Shown here piece after piece: positions 23,471 to 31,907 of a DNA stretch of 64,000 nt. The stretch's first letter is position 1; every line of letters starts with the position of its first letter. The position numbers and the translations under genes are program-made. The stretch is from positions 7,207,001 through 7,271,000 of the forward strand of contig NZ_CP091881.1 of NCBI RefSeq assembly GCF_022163125.1, read 5' to 3'. Source of the stretch: Paenibacillus sp. HWE-109 (GTDB taxonomy: Bacteria > Bacillota > Bacilli > Paenibacillales > NBRC-103111). Under the pieces are notes generated by a model. The model did not search any database. It was not told the DNA's origin and saw only the letters and a list, made by a program, of their open reading frames with translations.

Positions 23471-25258
23471 TTATTGCCGAGATCCGTATGCTTTCTGCAG
23501 TGCTTCTTCACGGTTGCTGACACCCAGCTTGGCATAAATCGTAGAAGCGTAATTCCGCACTGTACCGTCGGACAAATACAGCTTGGCCGCGATTGATTTA
23601 TAGCGCAGCCCCTTCGAAAGGCATTCCAAAATTTCGATTTCCCGCGGAGTTAACCCATACTCGTTGGGCTTCTCAGCCGGCGCCACGGCATATGGAGGCA
23701 AATCATAGTTATCAATCAATACATTTGTAATATCAGGTGTAATCATTTTGACCCCGCGGTGAACGAGACGTATCGTCTCAAACAACTCCTGCGGTTCGGT
23801 CGATTTCAGCAAATAGCCATCCGCTCCGTTGCGCAGCGCCTCAACCGCCCTGTCTGTTTCTTGGAACGTAGTCAAGATTAACACACGTATTTCCGGCCAC
23901 TTCATCTTAATCTGTTTGGTTGCCTCCGCGCCATTCATACCAGGCATATTCAAGTCCATCAGCACCACATGAGGTCTCATTTGCTCACACAAAGTTATGG
24001 CAGCATCGCCATCCTGTGCCTGGCCTACAATTTCAAAATCTTGTTCTCTCTCCAAAATAATTTGAAGACTATCTCGGATGTAAGGCTGGTCATCAACCAG
24101 CAATAATTGAACAGTTCCCGCTTGAAATTCGACGATTCTTGGCAAATGGCACGTTACCAACGTCCCTTCTCCAGGTTTGGCATACAAATTAACCTGTCCT
24201 TGCAAATTAGCAGCACGCTCTTTCATAGCATTCACTCCAAAACCTGCTTGCAAGTTCTCCGTACCTAACCCATTATCCTGCACTTCCAACCTGATCTGTT
24301 TCTCCTCATACTGCAGCTTGATCTCGATATCACTAGCCTGCCCATGACGTACCGCATTGGTTAAAGACTCCTGCAAGCACCTGTATAAGGTCATCTTGGC
24401 CTGCTTGGATACCGCATACGCCTCCCCGAACGTTCGGATGCGAACCTTCACCTTGGAGAACTTCTGAAAGTCATCGACTAGTTTCTGCAGCGACTGAATA
24501 AGGGTCGATCTATCTTCTGGAGAGTCAACTTGATGCAAGTATTGACGAACCTCTTCCAAGCTATTGCGTGTAACCTGCAACAAGGCTTCCACTTTTTGCT
24601 CCCCATCCGTGACAGTCACTTCAGAGTGCAGCGTCTCCAACCCCATGATGATGGAGGTGAACGCATGGCCCATCGTATCGTGCAAATCTTTGGACAGCCG
24701 ATTTCGTTCCTCGACGAGCGTCATCTGCTCCATTTGCGAGATATACTGCTCCAACACCGCATATTGGTCTTTAATAATGCCATTCTGCCGATGGTTCACC
24801 ACTAGCAAATGAAAGGCAAACCCCACCGTGTAAATCAGTCCGAAATTCAGGATCATACTTAACGTTGATTCTTGATGTGTAAGGTTGGCTAACAAATATG
24901 GAATCAAAATGATCGTAATAGGACCTGACCACCAATATGACTTTTGCGCACTGTTGCTGGCGATCATGAATGCGGGCGCCAAGAAAACCAAATATGAATC
25001 AGGGAATAACGATGCCAAATACAAACAATATCCCCCGGTAAGAACCAACTCAGCAATCAGATAATACTTGTAATGCAGTTGCAAACAGAACCACGGAGCG
25101 GAGAATGCGATGATTCCCCATAACAGCGTAATCCAGAACGGAATTGTTAGAAACTCAGATACATATCCCACAGTAACTAATATTGAAAAAAAGAAGGCTA
25201 TGCGAATCAGAAAAACCATCCAATCGTACCAAAACCAATGTTTGACCAGGTTAAACAC
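23471..25258 (-). CDS. NarL-type histidine kinase fused to its response regulator
   Basis: 595 residues from the GTG at 25258 (GGGGG upstream); the frame is open 27 codons further without a ribosome site. Five to six membrane segments (about 15-165) are followed by a coiled-coil, HisKA_3 (LVEERNRLSKDLHDTMGHAF, phospho-His in DLHDTMGH), HATPase_c (about 270-365; 'DNGLGTENLQAGFGVNAMKERA') and, after a linker of about ten residues, a receiver (LLLVDDQPYIRDSL, D in LMDLNMPGMNG, K in YLLKS). A LuxR-type helix-turn-helix follows (LTPREIEILECLSKGL). It is one continuous frame, not a frameshift. The DNA-binding output would be tied to the membrane unless processed. A response to cell-envelope stress is inferred from the neighbouring genes. 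Confidence 0.9.
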   Translation of the reverse strand: MFNLVKHWFWYDWMVFLIRIAFFFSILVTVGYVSEFLTIPFWITLLWGIIAFSAPWFCLQLHYKYYLIAELVLTGGYCLYLASLFPDSYLVFLAPAFMIASNSAQKSYWWSGPITIILIPYLLANLTHQESTLSMILNFGLIYTVGFAFHLLVVNHRQNGIIKDQYAVLEQYISQMEQMTLVEERNRLSKDLHDTMGHAFTSIIMGLETLHSEVTVTDGEQKVEALLQVTRNSLEEVRQYLHQVDSPEDRSTLIQSLQKLVDDFQKFSKVKVRIRTFGEAYAVSKQAKMTLYRCLQESLTNAVRHGQASDIEIKLQYEEKQIRLEVQDNGLGTENLQAGFGVNAMKERAANLQGQVNLYAKPGEGTLVTCHLPRIVEFQAGTVQLLLVDDQPYIRDSLQIILEREQDFEIVGQAQDGDAAITLCEQMRPHVVLMDLNMPGMNGAEATKQIKMKWPEIRVLILTTFQETDRAVEALRNGADGYLLKSTEPQELFETIRLVHRGVKMITPDITNVLIDNYDLPPYAVAPAEKPNEYGLTPREIEILECLSKGLRYKSIAAKLYLSDGTVRNYASTIYAKLGVSNREEALQKAYGSRQ

Positions 25259-25404
25259 TACTTTTCCCCCTAATAACTCTGCTGACTTACCTGCTATTAT
25301 AAGGTAACCCTTAACATGCTTACTAGTTACAAAGGTCATAAGTTGATGTGACTATTTGAAGAGGGATGTCCAAGCTGCTACATCGTTTGGGTTTAGCTTA
25401 CTAG

Positions 25405-25443
25405 AAGGTGACGCACTCCCCTGCACCCTCAGGTAGTCACCTT
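25405..25443. other. Stem-loop
   Basis: AAGGTGAC (25405-25412) pairs with GTCACCTT (25436-25443), with a CCCTGCACCCTCAGG inner region. Located between the kinase fusion gene and a gene fragment; it may be the leftover terminator of a deleted gene. Confidence 0.35.
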
Positions 25444-25445
25444 TC

Positions 25446-25733
25446 TTGACCCAAAAATATTGTCATATTACAATTGCTCTCATTTCGAAAAAAGCCTATA
25501 CACCTGAGGGTACTGAGTTAGTTGTTTCAGGACAGCAAACTAGCAAGCCTGTAACAGAAACCAAGGCGAATGTTACGCTTGACGGCAAGGATGTCAAATT
25601 TACTGCCTATAACATCGGTGGTAGCAACTACTTTAAGCTGAGAGATATCGCTCAGTTGATGAACATCGGCGTTACCTGGAATGCGGAAGCCGGTTCGATC
25701 GGCATCGACACCACAGCAGCTTACACAGAATAA
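25446..25733 (+). pseudogene. Remnant of a stalk/copper-amine-oxidase-N-like surface protein
   Basis: The last ~60 residues (VTLDGKDVKFTAYNIGGSNY, then FKLRDIAQLMNIGVTWNAEA) are a typical end of the copper amine oxidase N-terminal-like 'stalk' domain repeated in Paenibacillus secreted proteins. The preceding ~30 residues have no signal peptide, the start codon lacks a ribosome site, and only one partial repeat remains. It is most likely the 3' end of a gene whose bulk was deleted. Confidence 0.6.
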
Positions 25734-25779
25734 GGCTTTCTAGCCGCCATGCATGCATTTGCGCCTATTAAACGGAAAT

Positions 25780-25820
25780 AAAGAGCATACCTCCTACTGA
25801 CGTAGGTGGTGTGCTCTTTA
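25780..25820. terminator. Bidirectional terminator
   Basis: AAAGAGCATACC plus CCTAC (from 25780) pairs with GTAGG plus GGTGTGCTCTTT (to 25820), and TTATTTTG follows. It closes the binding-protein gene on the - strand and the stalk-protein remnant on the + strand. Confidence 0.75.
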
Positions 25821-25832
25821 TTTTGTAGCTCA

Positions 25833-26855
25833 TCATTTCCCAAGGAAGCTTTTCGCAATAAACGCCAAATGAGCGTCCATTGATACAGCATCATTGTAAT
25901 ATGAACCTTCGGCATTGATATGGAAAATGTGATTCTCTTTCACGGCAGGGAGGCCCTTCCATAAGTTGCTGCCATAAACAACATTCGGATCACCGTTGTC
26001 CCATCCCCAATTGCTCGTAAAGATATAATCGCCAGCAAATTCGGGCAGTTGCTCAAGGGATAAATCGGCGTAGCCTTCATGTTTATCAAGGACTTTTTCC
26101 TTAATTATCTTGGGGGCTTTCAAGCCAAACTCCCCATAGAGAATTTCCCCGCCTCTGGCGTAAAAGTCACCAAATGCATAGATCCCTTTGGCATAAGGCT
26201 GAAGGATTGAAACCGTCCTGTCGCCTACAACTTTTACAATTTGCGGTTTGTATTCATTGATTTTCTTGTCCCACTCTTTCAACCAATTGGCTGCCTCTTG
26301 CTCCTTTCCTGCAAGCTTTCCGTATTCGAGCATCTGCTCTTTGTAAGAATATTTGCCATATTCTAACCGAATAACCGGAGCAATCTTGTCGAGCTCTTTG
26401 TAGGTCTGCTCCATGGTTGGAGCAGCAACAACAATGATAAGATCAGGCTGCATGCTCAAAACTTTCTCCGGGGCAAAGGAGTCGCCAACCGTTTCAACCC
26501 CGTCCATCATACCCTTTAGGAAAGGATTCTTAAGTAAATCAACTTGAACACCTACCGGTTTGACGCCAAGCGCCAGTAAATTACCCGTAAAACTACCCGT
26601 CAGATCTACAATCCGTTGGGGATTCGCCGGTATAACCACGGTCCCTTGACTGTCCGTATAATTTTTAGTCGCTGCAGTGGGTGAAGACTGCGTTGAATTT
26701 GCTTTCGTTGAATTCTGTCCTGACACGGCTTTCCCTTCTGTGCCAGCGCTGATATTTCCCGTATTCGTTCCGCCTGCACAAGCACTGAGAAATAGTGTCA
26801 TGCAAAATAGCAACGTTACTGCTGCCATAGCGGCAGGTCTTCTTTCCTTATACAT
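25833..26855 (-). CDS. Iron-siderophore ABC transporter substrate-binding lipoprotein
   Basis: 340 residues from the ATG at 26855 (GGGAG 8 bases upstream). A lipoprotein signal ends LFLSACAGG, a Ser/Thr linker follows, then a FecB/FeuA-type binding domain: 'TVVIPANPQRIVDL', 'LALGVKPVGV', 'VLSMQPDLIIV', 'LDKIAPVIRLEYG', 'DYIFTSNWG'. It should capture ferric siderophores outside the membrane for an ABC importer. The permease and ATPase are not in the window, so it may use a shared transporter. A Fur box lies 26-52 bp upstream. Its frame is continuous with the upstream AraC regulator gene; see that entry. A siderophore such as bacillibactin is a guess by analogy with Btr/FeuA. Confidence 0.85.
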   Translation of the reverse strand: MYKERRPAAMAAVTLLFCMTLFLSACAGGTNTGNISAGTEGKAVSGQNSTKANSTQSSPTAATKNYTDSQGTVVIPANPQRIVDLTGSFTGNLLALGVKPVGVQVDLLKNPFLKGMMDGVETVGDSFAPEKVLSMQPDLIIVVAAPTMEQTYKELDKIAPVIRLEYGKYSYKEQMLEYGKLAGKEQEAANWLKEWDKKINEYKPQIVKVVGDRTVSILQPYAKGIYAFGDFYARGGEILYGEFGLKAPKIIKEKVLDKHEGYADLSLEQLPEFAGDYIFTSNWGWDNGDPNVVYGSNLWKGLPAVKENHIFHINAEGSYYNDAVSMDAHLAFIAKSFLGK

Positions 26856-27812
26856 ACGTAAATCTCCCTTTTTAATTAAGTGATAACGATTCTCATATCC
26901 ATTATCACTATAACGAAGAGGCAACCGCGATACAATAGCAGATCGGGAACGGACACGGGGCAATTTCAGAACTGAATCGCTACGCCTTTGCTTCGATCTA
27001 AATAGCGCAGGCGGTATCCCATAGTACTTCTTGAAGCTGCGGCTTAACGTATGCGCATCCGGATAGCCCACCAGCAAGGCAATTTCTTGCAACTGGGCCT
27101 CTGTATCCGTTAAAAGCTGCGCGGCCTTACCCATACGAACTTGCGTGAGAAAACGCATAGGGCTTTCATTCATTTCGTTCTTGAACAATTTGGTTAAATA
27201 CCTCGTGCTGCAATCAAGTAAATCCGCCATCCTATCCAGGCTAATAGGTTCCATATAACGCTCATTCATGAACCGAAGCACCTGTGAAACCAGATCAGGC
27301 TGGACAGGTTGGATTCCCTGGCGCTGCATCTGCCAGAACAGTTCATGAACAAATTGGTAGAACAACGTTCTCGCCTGAAATTTATTCAACGGCTCTGACT
27401 TCATCCACATTTCAAACATACGTTCGACCTTATCCAGCAAAGAGAGCGAATACAACGGTATGAAACCATACTGAATCTGAAATGGCCTGTTCGCCGCTAT
27501 GAACCTCACCCATTCCTGCGGGGCTGGCAAAGACAGCTCAGCTTTGTAAATGATCAAATAATATTCAAACCGCTCTTCAACGGAAATATCAAGACGTGCG
27601 CCCTTACCGCCGTGCAGCACTTGAACCCCGTTCACCGTATGCTTAGCTTCATCCAGCCAAATCTCCGCACGCCCGCGAACGGCACATAGGAATGTACTGG
27701 CCGGAAGATAGTATTCTCGCAATACTTCCCCTTGCTCCAGAAGCTTATAGCGTACATCCATCATTTTGAATGAAGCATGGTTCCATAGCGTAATATGCTC
27801 ATTTAAATTCAT
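25833..27812 (-). CDS. AraC-family regulator reading in frame into a siderophore-binding protein (Btr/YbbB-like arrangement)
   Basis: The frame is open for 659 codons from the ATG at 27812. Residues 1-~275 are an AraC/XylS regulator: a cupin-like N-terminus, then two helix-turn-helix motifs ('SLDRMADLLDCSTRYLTKLFKNEM', 'LQEIALLVGYPDAHTLSRSFKKYYGIPP'). Residues ~320-659 are the binding lipoprotein annotated separately. In Bacillus Btr the AraC and binding domains form one soluble protein that senses a siderophore. Here the join contains a Fur box, a ribosome site and a complete lipoprotein signal. Either the regulator has lost its stop codon and two products are made, or this is a membrane-spanning sensor-regulator. 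The first 290-320 residues are certainly the regulator. A second Fur box precedes it. Confidence 0.7.
   Translation of the reverse strand: MNLNEHITLWNHASFKMMDVRYKLLEQGEVLREYYLPASTFLCAVRGRAEIWLDEAKHTVNGVQVLHGGKGARLDISVEERFEYYLIIYKAELSLPAPQEWVRFIAANRPFQIQYGFIPLYSLSLLDKVERMFEMWMKSEPLNKFQARTLFYQFVHELFWQMQRQGIQPVQPDLVSQVLRFMNERYMEPISLDRMADLLDCSTRYLTKLFKNEMNESPMRFLTQVRMGKAAQLLTDTEAQLQEIALLVGYPDAHTLSRSFKKYYGIPPALFRSKQRRSDSVLKLPRVRSRSAIVSRLPLRYSDNGYENRYHLIKKGDLRMYKERRPAAMAAVTLLFCMTLFLSACAGGTNTGNISAGTEGKAVSGQNSTKANSTQSSPTAATKNYTDSQGTVVIPANPQRIVDLTGSFTGNLLALGVKPVGVQVDLLKNPFLKGMMDGVETVGDSFAPEKVLSMQPDLIIVVAAPTMEQTYKELDKIAPVIRLEYGKYSYKEQMLEYGKLAGKEQEAANWLKEWDKKINEYKPQIVKVVGDRTVSILQPYAKGIYAFGDFYARGGEILYGEFGLKAPKIIKEKVLDKHEGYADLSLEQLPEFAGDYIFTSNWGWDNGDPNVVYGSNLWKGLPAVKENHIFHINAEGSYYNDAVSMDAHLAFIAKSFLGK
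26881..26907. promoter_or_regulatory. Fur box upstream of the binding-protein start
   Basis: TGATAACGATTCTCA (26881-26895) matches the 7-1-7 Fur consensus TGATAATNATTATCA with two mismatches, and ATTATCA at 26901-26907 extends the inverted pattern. It lies inside the open frame that joins the AraC regulator and the lipoprotein, so the lipoprotein probably has its own iron-regulated promoter. Confidence 0.65.
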
Positions 27813-27871
27813 CGCAGCGTTTCATTCCCTCCAGCCGCATAACTGCGGTCGTTCTTCTTCTATTATTATAT

Positions 27872-27886
27872 TGATAATTATTCTCA
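27872..27886. promoter_or_regulatory. Fur box in the AraC regulator promoter
   Basis: TGATAATTATTCTCA matches TGATAATNATTATCA at all but two positions. On the - strand it lies between TTTACG (-35-like) and TATAAT (-10), 17 bp apart, where Fur would block RNA polymerase. Confidence 0.75.
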
Positions 27887-27922
27887 ACGTAAAGGATTGG
27901 GAGCGAACTTAAAAAATCCTAT

Positions 27923-28786
27923 CTACTTAATGCTATCGAGAAATGTGAACAACTTATGAAACATGGCAGGCGCTCCTTTCCCAAGCCAAATCAGATGTCC
28001 CCATGAATCCAGCTCGCAAAGCTCCGCGTTTGGAATATGCCGATGAGCGTGGCGGGCATGCTCCACAGATACAGTCGCATCGTGAATGCTATGCATAATC
28101 AGAGTAGGGCACTGAATGGCAGACAAGACGGAAGTCAAATCATGTCCGGTCAAAGCTAAATCGATAAGAAAGCCATGCCCGGATCGCTGGCGGTTCAACA
28201 TATTCTTGAACTGCCTTCGATCTTCGCCACTGATTTGCGGCAAGACCTGCTCCGGTTGCAATTGGCTGAAAGAAGCGATCATGCTTTTGAACAGCAAGCT
28301 TGGTACTAGTTTATTCATGAGCCTCATGAGCGCCCAAAGATATTTCTCATTAGAGGGCCGGAACATAGTTTGAGCGGATTTGTACAATTTGTCCTCGGGG
28401 GTCAACCATCTATGGGACACAGCCGATTGTAGAGTAAGGCTTTTGACTCGTTGCGGATAACGGGAGGCAAAATGAATGCCGCTAGGACCGCCGGCCGATA
28501 TGGCAATGATATGAATCTGGGGGAGGCGCAAATTATCCAGTAATTCCACATACGCTTCGCATGCAGTGATAACATCTTCTCCCAGCTCCTTAGACGTATT
28601 GCCATAACCCGGCCTAGATGGGGTAATAATAGCATAGCCGTTCTCTAGAAGTTCCCGGTATCCAAGCTCCTCATTGCAGCTGGAATGCCCCCCATGCATG
28701 ATCAGGACCGGTTCTCCCTGTCCGACGCTCGAATACTCCACAGTAAATCCGTCTTTGGTTGTGTATCGATGAGTTTTTCTATCCAT
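27923..28786 (-). CDS. Alpha/beta-hydrolase
   Basis: 287 residues of the alpha/beta-hydrolase fold: an oxyanion-hole HGG near residue 31, nucleophile elbow AISAGGPSG (Ser near 96), acid in 'LIMHSIHDATV' and catalytic His in DSWGHLIWLG. There is no signal peptide or lid insertion that would point to a lipase, so a cytosolic esterase or small-molecule hydrolase is likely. It lies 66 bp downstream of a TetR gene on the same strand; a terminator between them argues for separate transcription or partial read-through. Substrate unknown. Confidence 0.85.
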   Translation of the reverse strand: MDRKTHRYTTKDGFTVEYSSVGQGEPVLIMHGGHSSCNEELGYRELLENGYAIITPSRPGYGNTSKELGEDVITACEAYVELLDNLRLPQIHIIAISAGGPSGIHFASRYPQRVKSLTLQSAVSHRWLTPEDKLYKSAQTMFRPSNEKYLWALMRLMNKLVPSLLFKSMIASFSQLQPEQVLPQISGEDRRQFKNMLNRQRSGHGFLIDLALTGHDLTSVLSAIQCPTLIMHSIHDATVSVEHARHAHRHIPNAELCELDSWGHLIWLGKGAPAMFHKLFTFLDSIK

Positions 28787-28828
28787 TTTCTCTCCCCCAA
28801 AAATGAAATTAAGTTCATTATTAAAGCT

Positions 28829-28856
28829 AAAAAAAGCCCCGATAACATCGGGTTAA
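28829..28856 (-). terminator. Terminator of the TetR gene
   Basis: A perfect CCCGAT/ATCGGG stem (28838-28852) with a GCTTTTTTT tail on the - strand. It overlaps the last codon of the TetR gene. Confidence 0.75.
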
Positions 28857-29437
28857 AGAAAGGCCTGCAGTCCTTGATACCAAAATGAAACATACTGGCT
28901 AACCATGCGCTTACAATCTTCTGTTTCTGGATGGCGCCGGATAATTTCGAAGTATCCTTGCATAAATGACACCGAAATCGGCCAGGCTGCCTGCTCGGTG
29001 AACGCTTCCTGTCCTTGTCTGCCGTTGTAGCGCTCCAAATGATGGGCAACATTATCCGCCATCAACTTATGCAGCTTCAGAACCGCGTCTTCATGCTTCG
29101 TTCCTTTACTGCTGTCGATTAGAATCAAGAGCGGTATGCGTAACTTCTCCGTAATGTCCGTCATCGCGCCAACGATGAGTTCGAAAATATGCGCTTCGCT
29201 AGGCGGCTGGCTGCCGTGAGTGCTAATCACCTTCTCTAACTCCTGGAATACCGGATTAACAACCGAGTCGAACAAGGCTTCCTTCCCCGCGTAATACCGA
29301 TACAAGTTGCCAACCGAAACGCCAACCTTCTTGGCAATGTGGAGTACGGAAGCGGCAGCATATCCATGCTGCATAAATTCATCCTCTGCAGCTCGGAGAA
29401 TCGCTTGTCGCAATTCCTCTTTCAAAACCTGAACCAT
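28853..29437 (-). CDS. TetR/AcrR-family transcriptional regulator
   Basis: 194 residues from the ATG at 29437 (AAAGGA upstream; an earlier ATG at 29455 has no ribosome site). The N-terminal DNA-binding helix-turn-helix is typical: 'ILRAAEDEFMQHGYAAASVLHIAKKVGVSVGNLYRYYAGKE'-like spacing with the conserved LYRYY and KE. The C-terminal helical domain binds an unknown ligand. It probably represses itself and the adjacent hydrolase gene. Confidence 0.85.
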   Translation of the reverse strand: MVQVLKEELRQAILRAAEDEFMQHGYAAASVLHIAKKVGVSVGNLYRYYAGKEALFDSVVNPVFQELEKVISTHGSQPPSEAHIFELIVGAMTDITEKLRIPLLILIDSSKGTKHEDAVLKLHKLMADNVAHHLERYNGRQGQEAFTEQAAWPISVSFMQGYFEIIRRHPETEDCKRMVSQYVSFWYQGLQAFL

Positions 29438-29612
29438 AAGTGAACATCCTTTCACTTTTGAAGTATACAGGATTCACGAGTCGTTTACAAGTGGTGCTAT
29501 GTTCTCAATCCTTAATACAAAACATCATTATGACTTTAAATTTATCAAATTCATTGCTATGATGAATTATCGCAATCTAAATCTTTACCTATACAAGGGA
29601 GTAATACACAGA

Positions 29613-30695
29613 GTGAAACAACTAAATAATACCTTGGCAGGTTTGAGAGGCTTTTTGGCCCTTTCTGTCGTTATCTACCATATATACGGTTCTGCTGTTT
29701 TAGAAAAGTATATTACGGGTTTTTCCGAGGACAATATCTTGTACGCGATCAATTATGCGGGACCAATATCCGTAAATCTTTTTTTTGTTATCAGTGGTTA
29801 CTTAATTTTGAAAAGCTTAACCACAAAAAGCTCGATATGGCAGTTCTTTGTTGATCGAATCTTACGTATTTATCCCGTCTTCTTAACCATTCATATCCTT
29901 GTATTCTCCATTGGCCCAGTTATTGGATATAAATGGATGGATAAAATTGCTATCACTCCGTACATAGTCCATTTTCTCACGAATTTATTATTGCTTCCAG
30001 GCATGTTCAATTTCCCAATTGCCCAGATTGTCGCTTGGTCATTGAGCTATGAGGCCATATTCTATCTAATAGCAGGAAGCCTGTTCTTTGTATGGCATAA
30101 ATCAATCATAAATAGCTATTTGAAGTATACTTTTTTGATATTAACAACTGTTATTTGTATTCTTATTTTCTATTTCCGTCCATCTGCACTGTTCTTTCTT
30201 GTAGGCGTTATTGTTTTTTTATATGAATCAACAATGAAGCGATGGTTCAAACCTCATAAAATTTTCTATTTAAGTGGAATCATTGCCTTTTGTCTCTTAT
30301 ATCTATCATACGATTTGCAAATATTCTCTACAGCGGCAAGTCTAGTGTTAGCTCTTCTGTTGTTCATAACGATAATTGCCGAATATGGTCTACTTTCTAC
30401 CATTTTACGACTCCGTCTCATTCGCTATTTAGGAAGAATCAGTTACAGCTTGTACATGTGGCACACGATGGTCATGTTCCCGTTGAAAAAGCTAATGGGT
30501 AAAATTAGCCTGTATATTTCCAACCCCTCTATACTATTGCTGATTTATGCTTTTATAACTATCACCTTATCTATCATCGTTTCCCATCTATCCTATACTT
30601 ATATTGAAATAAAGCTGGCGAATAGATTGAGAGCTCTATGGTACAGGGACAAAAGAGTGAAAACCGCTTCTCTACATACAAAATACCCTTCCTGA
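29613..30695 (+). CDS. Acyltransferase-3 family membrane protein (OafA/YrhL-like)
   Basis: 360 residues from the GTG at 29613 (AAGGGAG upstream); the longer frame from 29499 adds a segment without typical features. About ten hydrophobic helices. The family signature is at the N-terminus, LAGLRGFLALSVVIYHI, with the conserved Arg and His, followed by 'ISVNLFFVISGYLI' and 'IVAWSLSYEAIFYL'. Such proteins O-acylate sugars or polymers at the membrane, using a cytosolic acyl donor. The gene is AT-richer than its neighbours, as is common for surface-glycan modification genes acquired by transfer. It is monocistronic. Confidence 0.9.
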   Translation: MKQLNNTLAGLRGFLALSVVIYHIYGSAVLEKYITGFSEDNILYAINYAGPISVNLFFVISGYLILKSLTTKSSIWQFFVDRILRIYPVFLTIHILVFSIGPVIGYKWMDKIAITPYIVHFLTNLLLLPGMFNFPIAQIVAWSLSYEAIFYLIAGSLFFVWHKSIINSYLKYTFLILTTVICILIFYFRPSALFFLVGVIVFLYESTMKRWFKPHKIFYLSGIIAFCLLYLSYDLQIFSTAASLVLALLLFITIIAEYGLLSTILRLRLIRYLGRISYSLYMWHTMVMFPLKKLMGKISLYISNPSILLLIYAFITITLSIIVSHLSYTYIEIKLANRLRALWYRDKRVKTASLHTKYPS

Positions 30696-30713
30696 GAACA
30701 GGAAGGGTATTTT
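30680..30713. terminator. Bidirectional terminator
   Basis: AAAATACCCTTCCTG and CAGGAAGGGTATTTT form a perfect 15-bp stem between convergent genes, followed by TTCTTC on the + strand. Confidence 0.85.
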
Positions 30714-30740
30714 ATTCTTCATTCTTATAGATATATGTTA

Positions 30741-31892
30741 TCACATGCTGCTCTCTCGAATCTTACGATTAACAGCTCTTTCTATAATGAGCTTAACTTT
30801 TTTGAAATTCTCGACGTCTTTTTCGGTTTCCGTCATTTCTTTTTTAAACTCGTAGTCGATGCAGCTTAGATTTTTAATATACCGTACGGCTTCTTCAAAC
30901 TCATCATAGGTTAAAGGATTATTGATATAATAACTGGTATAACGGCGCGCCTCTAGAAGTTGCTTATATTGCAAGCTGCTCTTATTGATTGTGTTCCAAG
31001 TAATCGATTGAATCAAATAGCTAGCTTGAGGTCTAAGGTTGCTAGATGGAATATGCATGACATCACTTTCACTTCCATCATTATTACTCGTTGTAATCGT
31101 ATAAAAGTTCAGACAATTATAGTTATTATGCCTCTCCTCTGAACTCTTAATCTTCGAATAAAGAATTCTCGACGTCGAGTAGTTGCTGATTTCATCACTC
31201 AGCAGATCCAAGTCCCCATTCATTTCATACAGCTCATTATCGGTCATGTAAATATACTGAATTCGAAAGGAAGCGAACACTTCATGATCACCGAATTTCT
31301 TCGAAGTGTTATTTCGATTGGGTGCAGAAATGAAATGCAGTGCAACAAGTTCCGACTCGTCAACCCCTAGCTGTGTCCTGCAAAATTTCACGCCATGGTA
31401 GTGCATGGCCTGCTCCACTATACTGGAAGCCTGCTCATAAGAAAGTTCTATCGCATTGTATTCACCCAATTCCCCTTCATGCTTCGCAAGATCGGAGTGA
31501 TAGGCTGCCAGCTTCCGTTCGTGCTCTTGTATGAATTTCTCTGTCATCTTCCCATTCAAACGGGTAAAAAAAGCATCCACTTTTTTCTTCCATACGAAGT
31601 AGGCAACCAGCATAAGAATGACGGCGCTCCAAAGAAGAATAGCAATTACATCAGAAATGCTGCTAGTGATCTTGAATCCCCAGATGATGACACCCATGAC
31701 AAGAGCCAGGCTCATCCAACATCTCACCGGTTTCTTCGCTAAATGATCAAAGAAGCGGTTTTTCTTAACCACAGGTTCCATCTGGTTGAAGACAGGAACA
31801 TTGGTTGTCAAACTATTCCTAAGATAGGAAAGCTTGTCCGTTATAGACAGATCGTCGAATGAAACATCGGCTAAATGTTTTAATGTACTCAT
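30741..31892 (-). CDS. Two-TM membrane protein of the SPFH/zinc-ribbon operon, function unknown
   Basis: 383 residues with two membrane helices (about 58-78 and 84-103), a basic-acidic coiled-coil region (about 105-150) and a long C-terminal soluble part with no recognised domain ('DVMHIPSSNLRPQASYLIQSI'). It is the last gene of four that are 7-15 bp apart (SPFH protein, 4TM protein, zinc-ribbon protein, this one). The ribosome site AAAGGAGA is strong. It might be the counterpart of one of the YdjG/YdjH membrane proteins of Bacillus by position, but I cannot show homology. Confidence 0.65.
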   Translation of the reverse strand: MSTLKHLADVSFDDLSITDKLSYLRNSLTTNVPVFNQMEPVVKKNRFFDHLAKKPVRCWMSLALVMGVIIWGFKITSSISDVIAILLWSAVILMLVAYFVWKKKVDAFFTRLNGKMTEKFIQEHERKLAAYHSDLAKHEGELGEYNAIELSYEQASSIVEQAMHYHGVKFCRTQLGVDESELVALHFISAPNRNNTSKKFGDHEVFASFRIQYIYMTDNELYEMNGDLDLLSDEISNYSTSRILYSKIKSSEERHNNYNCLNFYTITTSNNDGSESDVMHIPSSNLRPQASYLIQSITWNTINKSSLQYKQLLEARRYTSYYINNPLTYDEFEEAVRYIKNLSCIDYEFKKEMTETEKDVENFKKVKLIIERAVNRKIRESSM

Positions 31893-31907
31893 AGAATCTC
31901 CTTTCGT

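Noticed and set aside
24530..24812. + strand frames inside the kinase-regulator fusion gene
   Set aside because: Antisense to conserved HisKA_3/HATPase coding sequence; no start signals.
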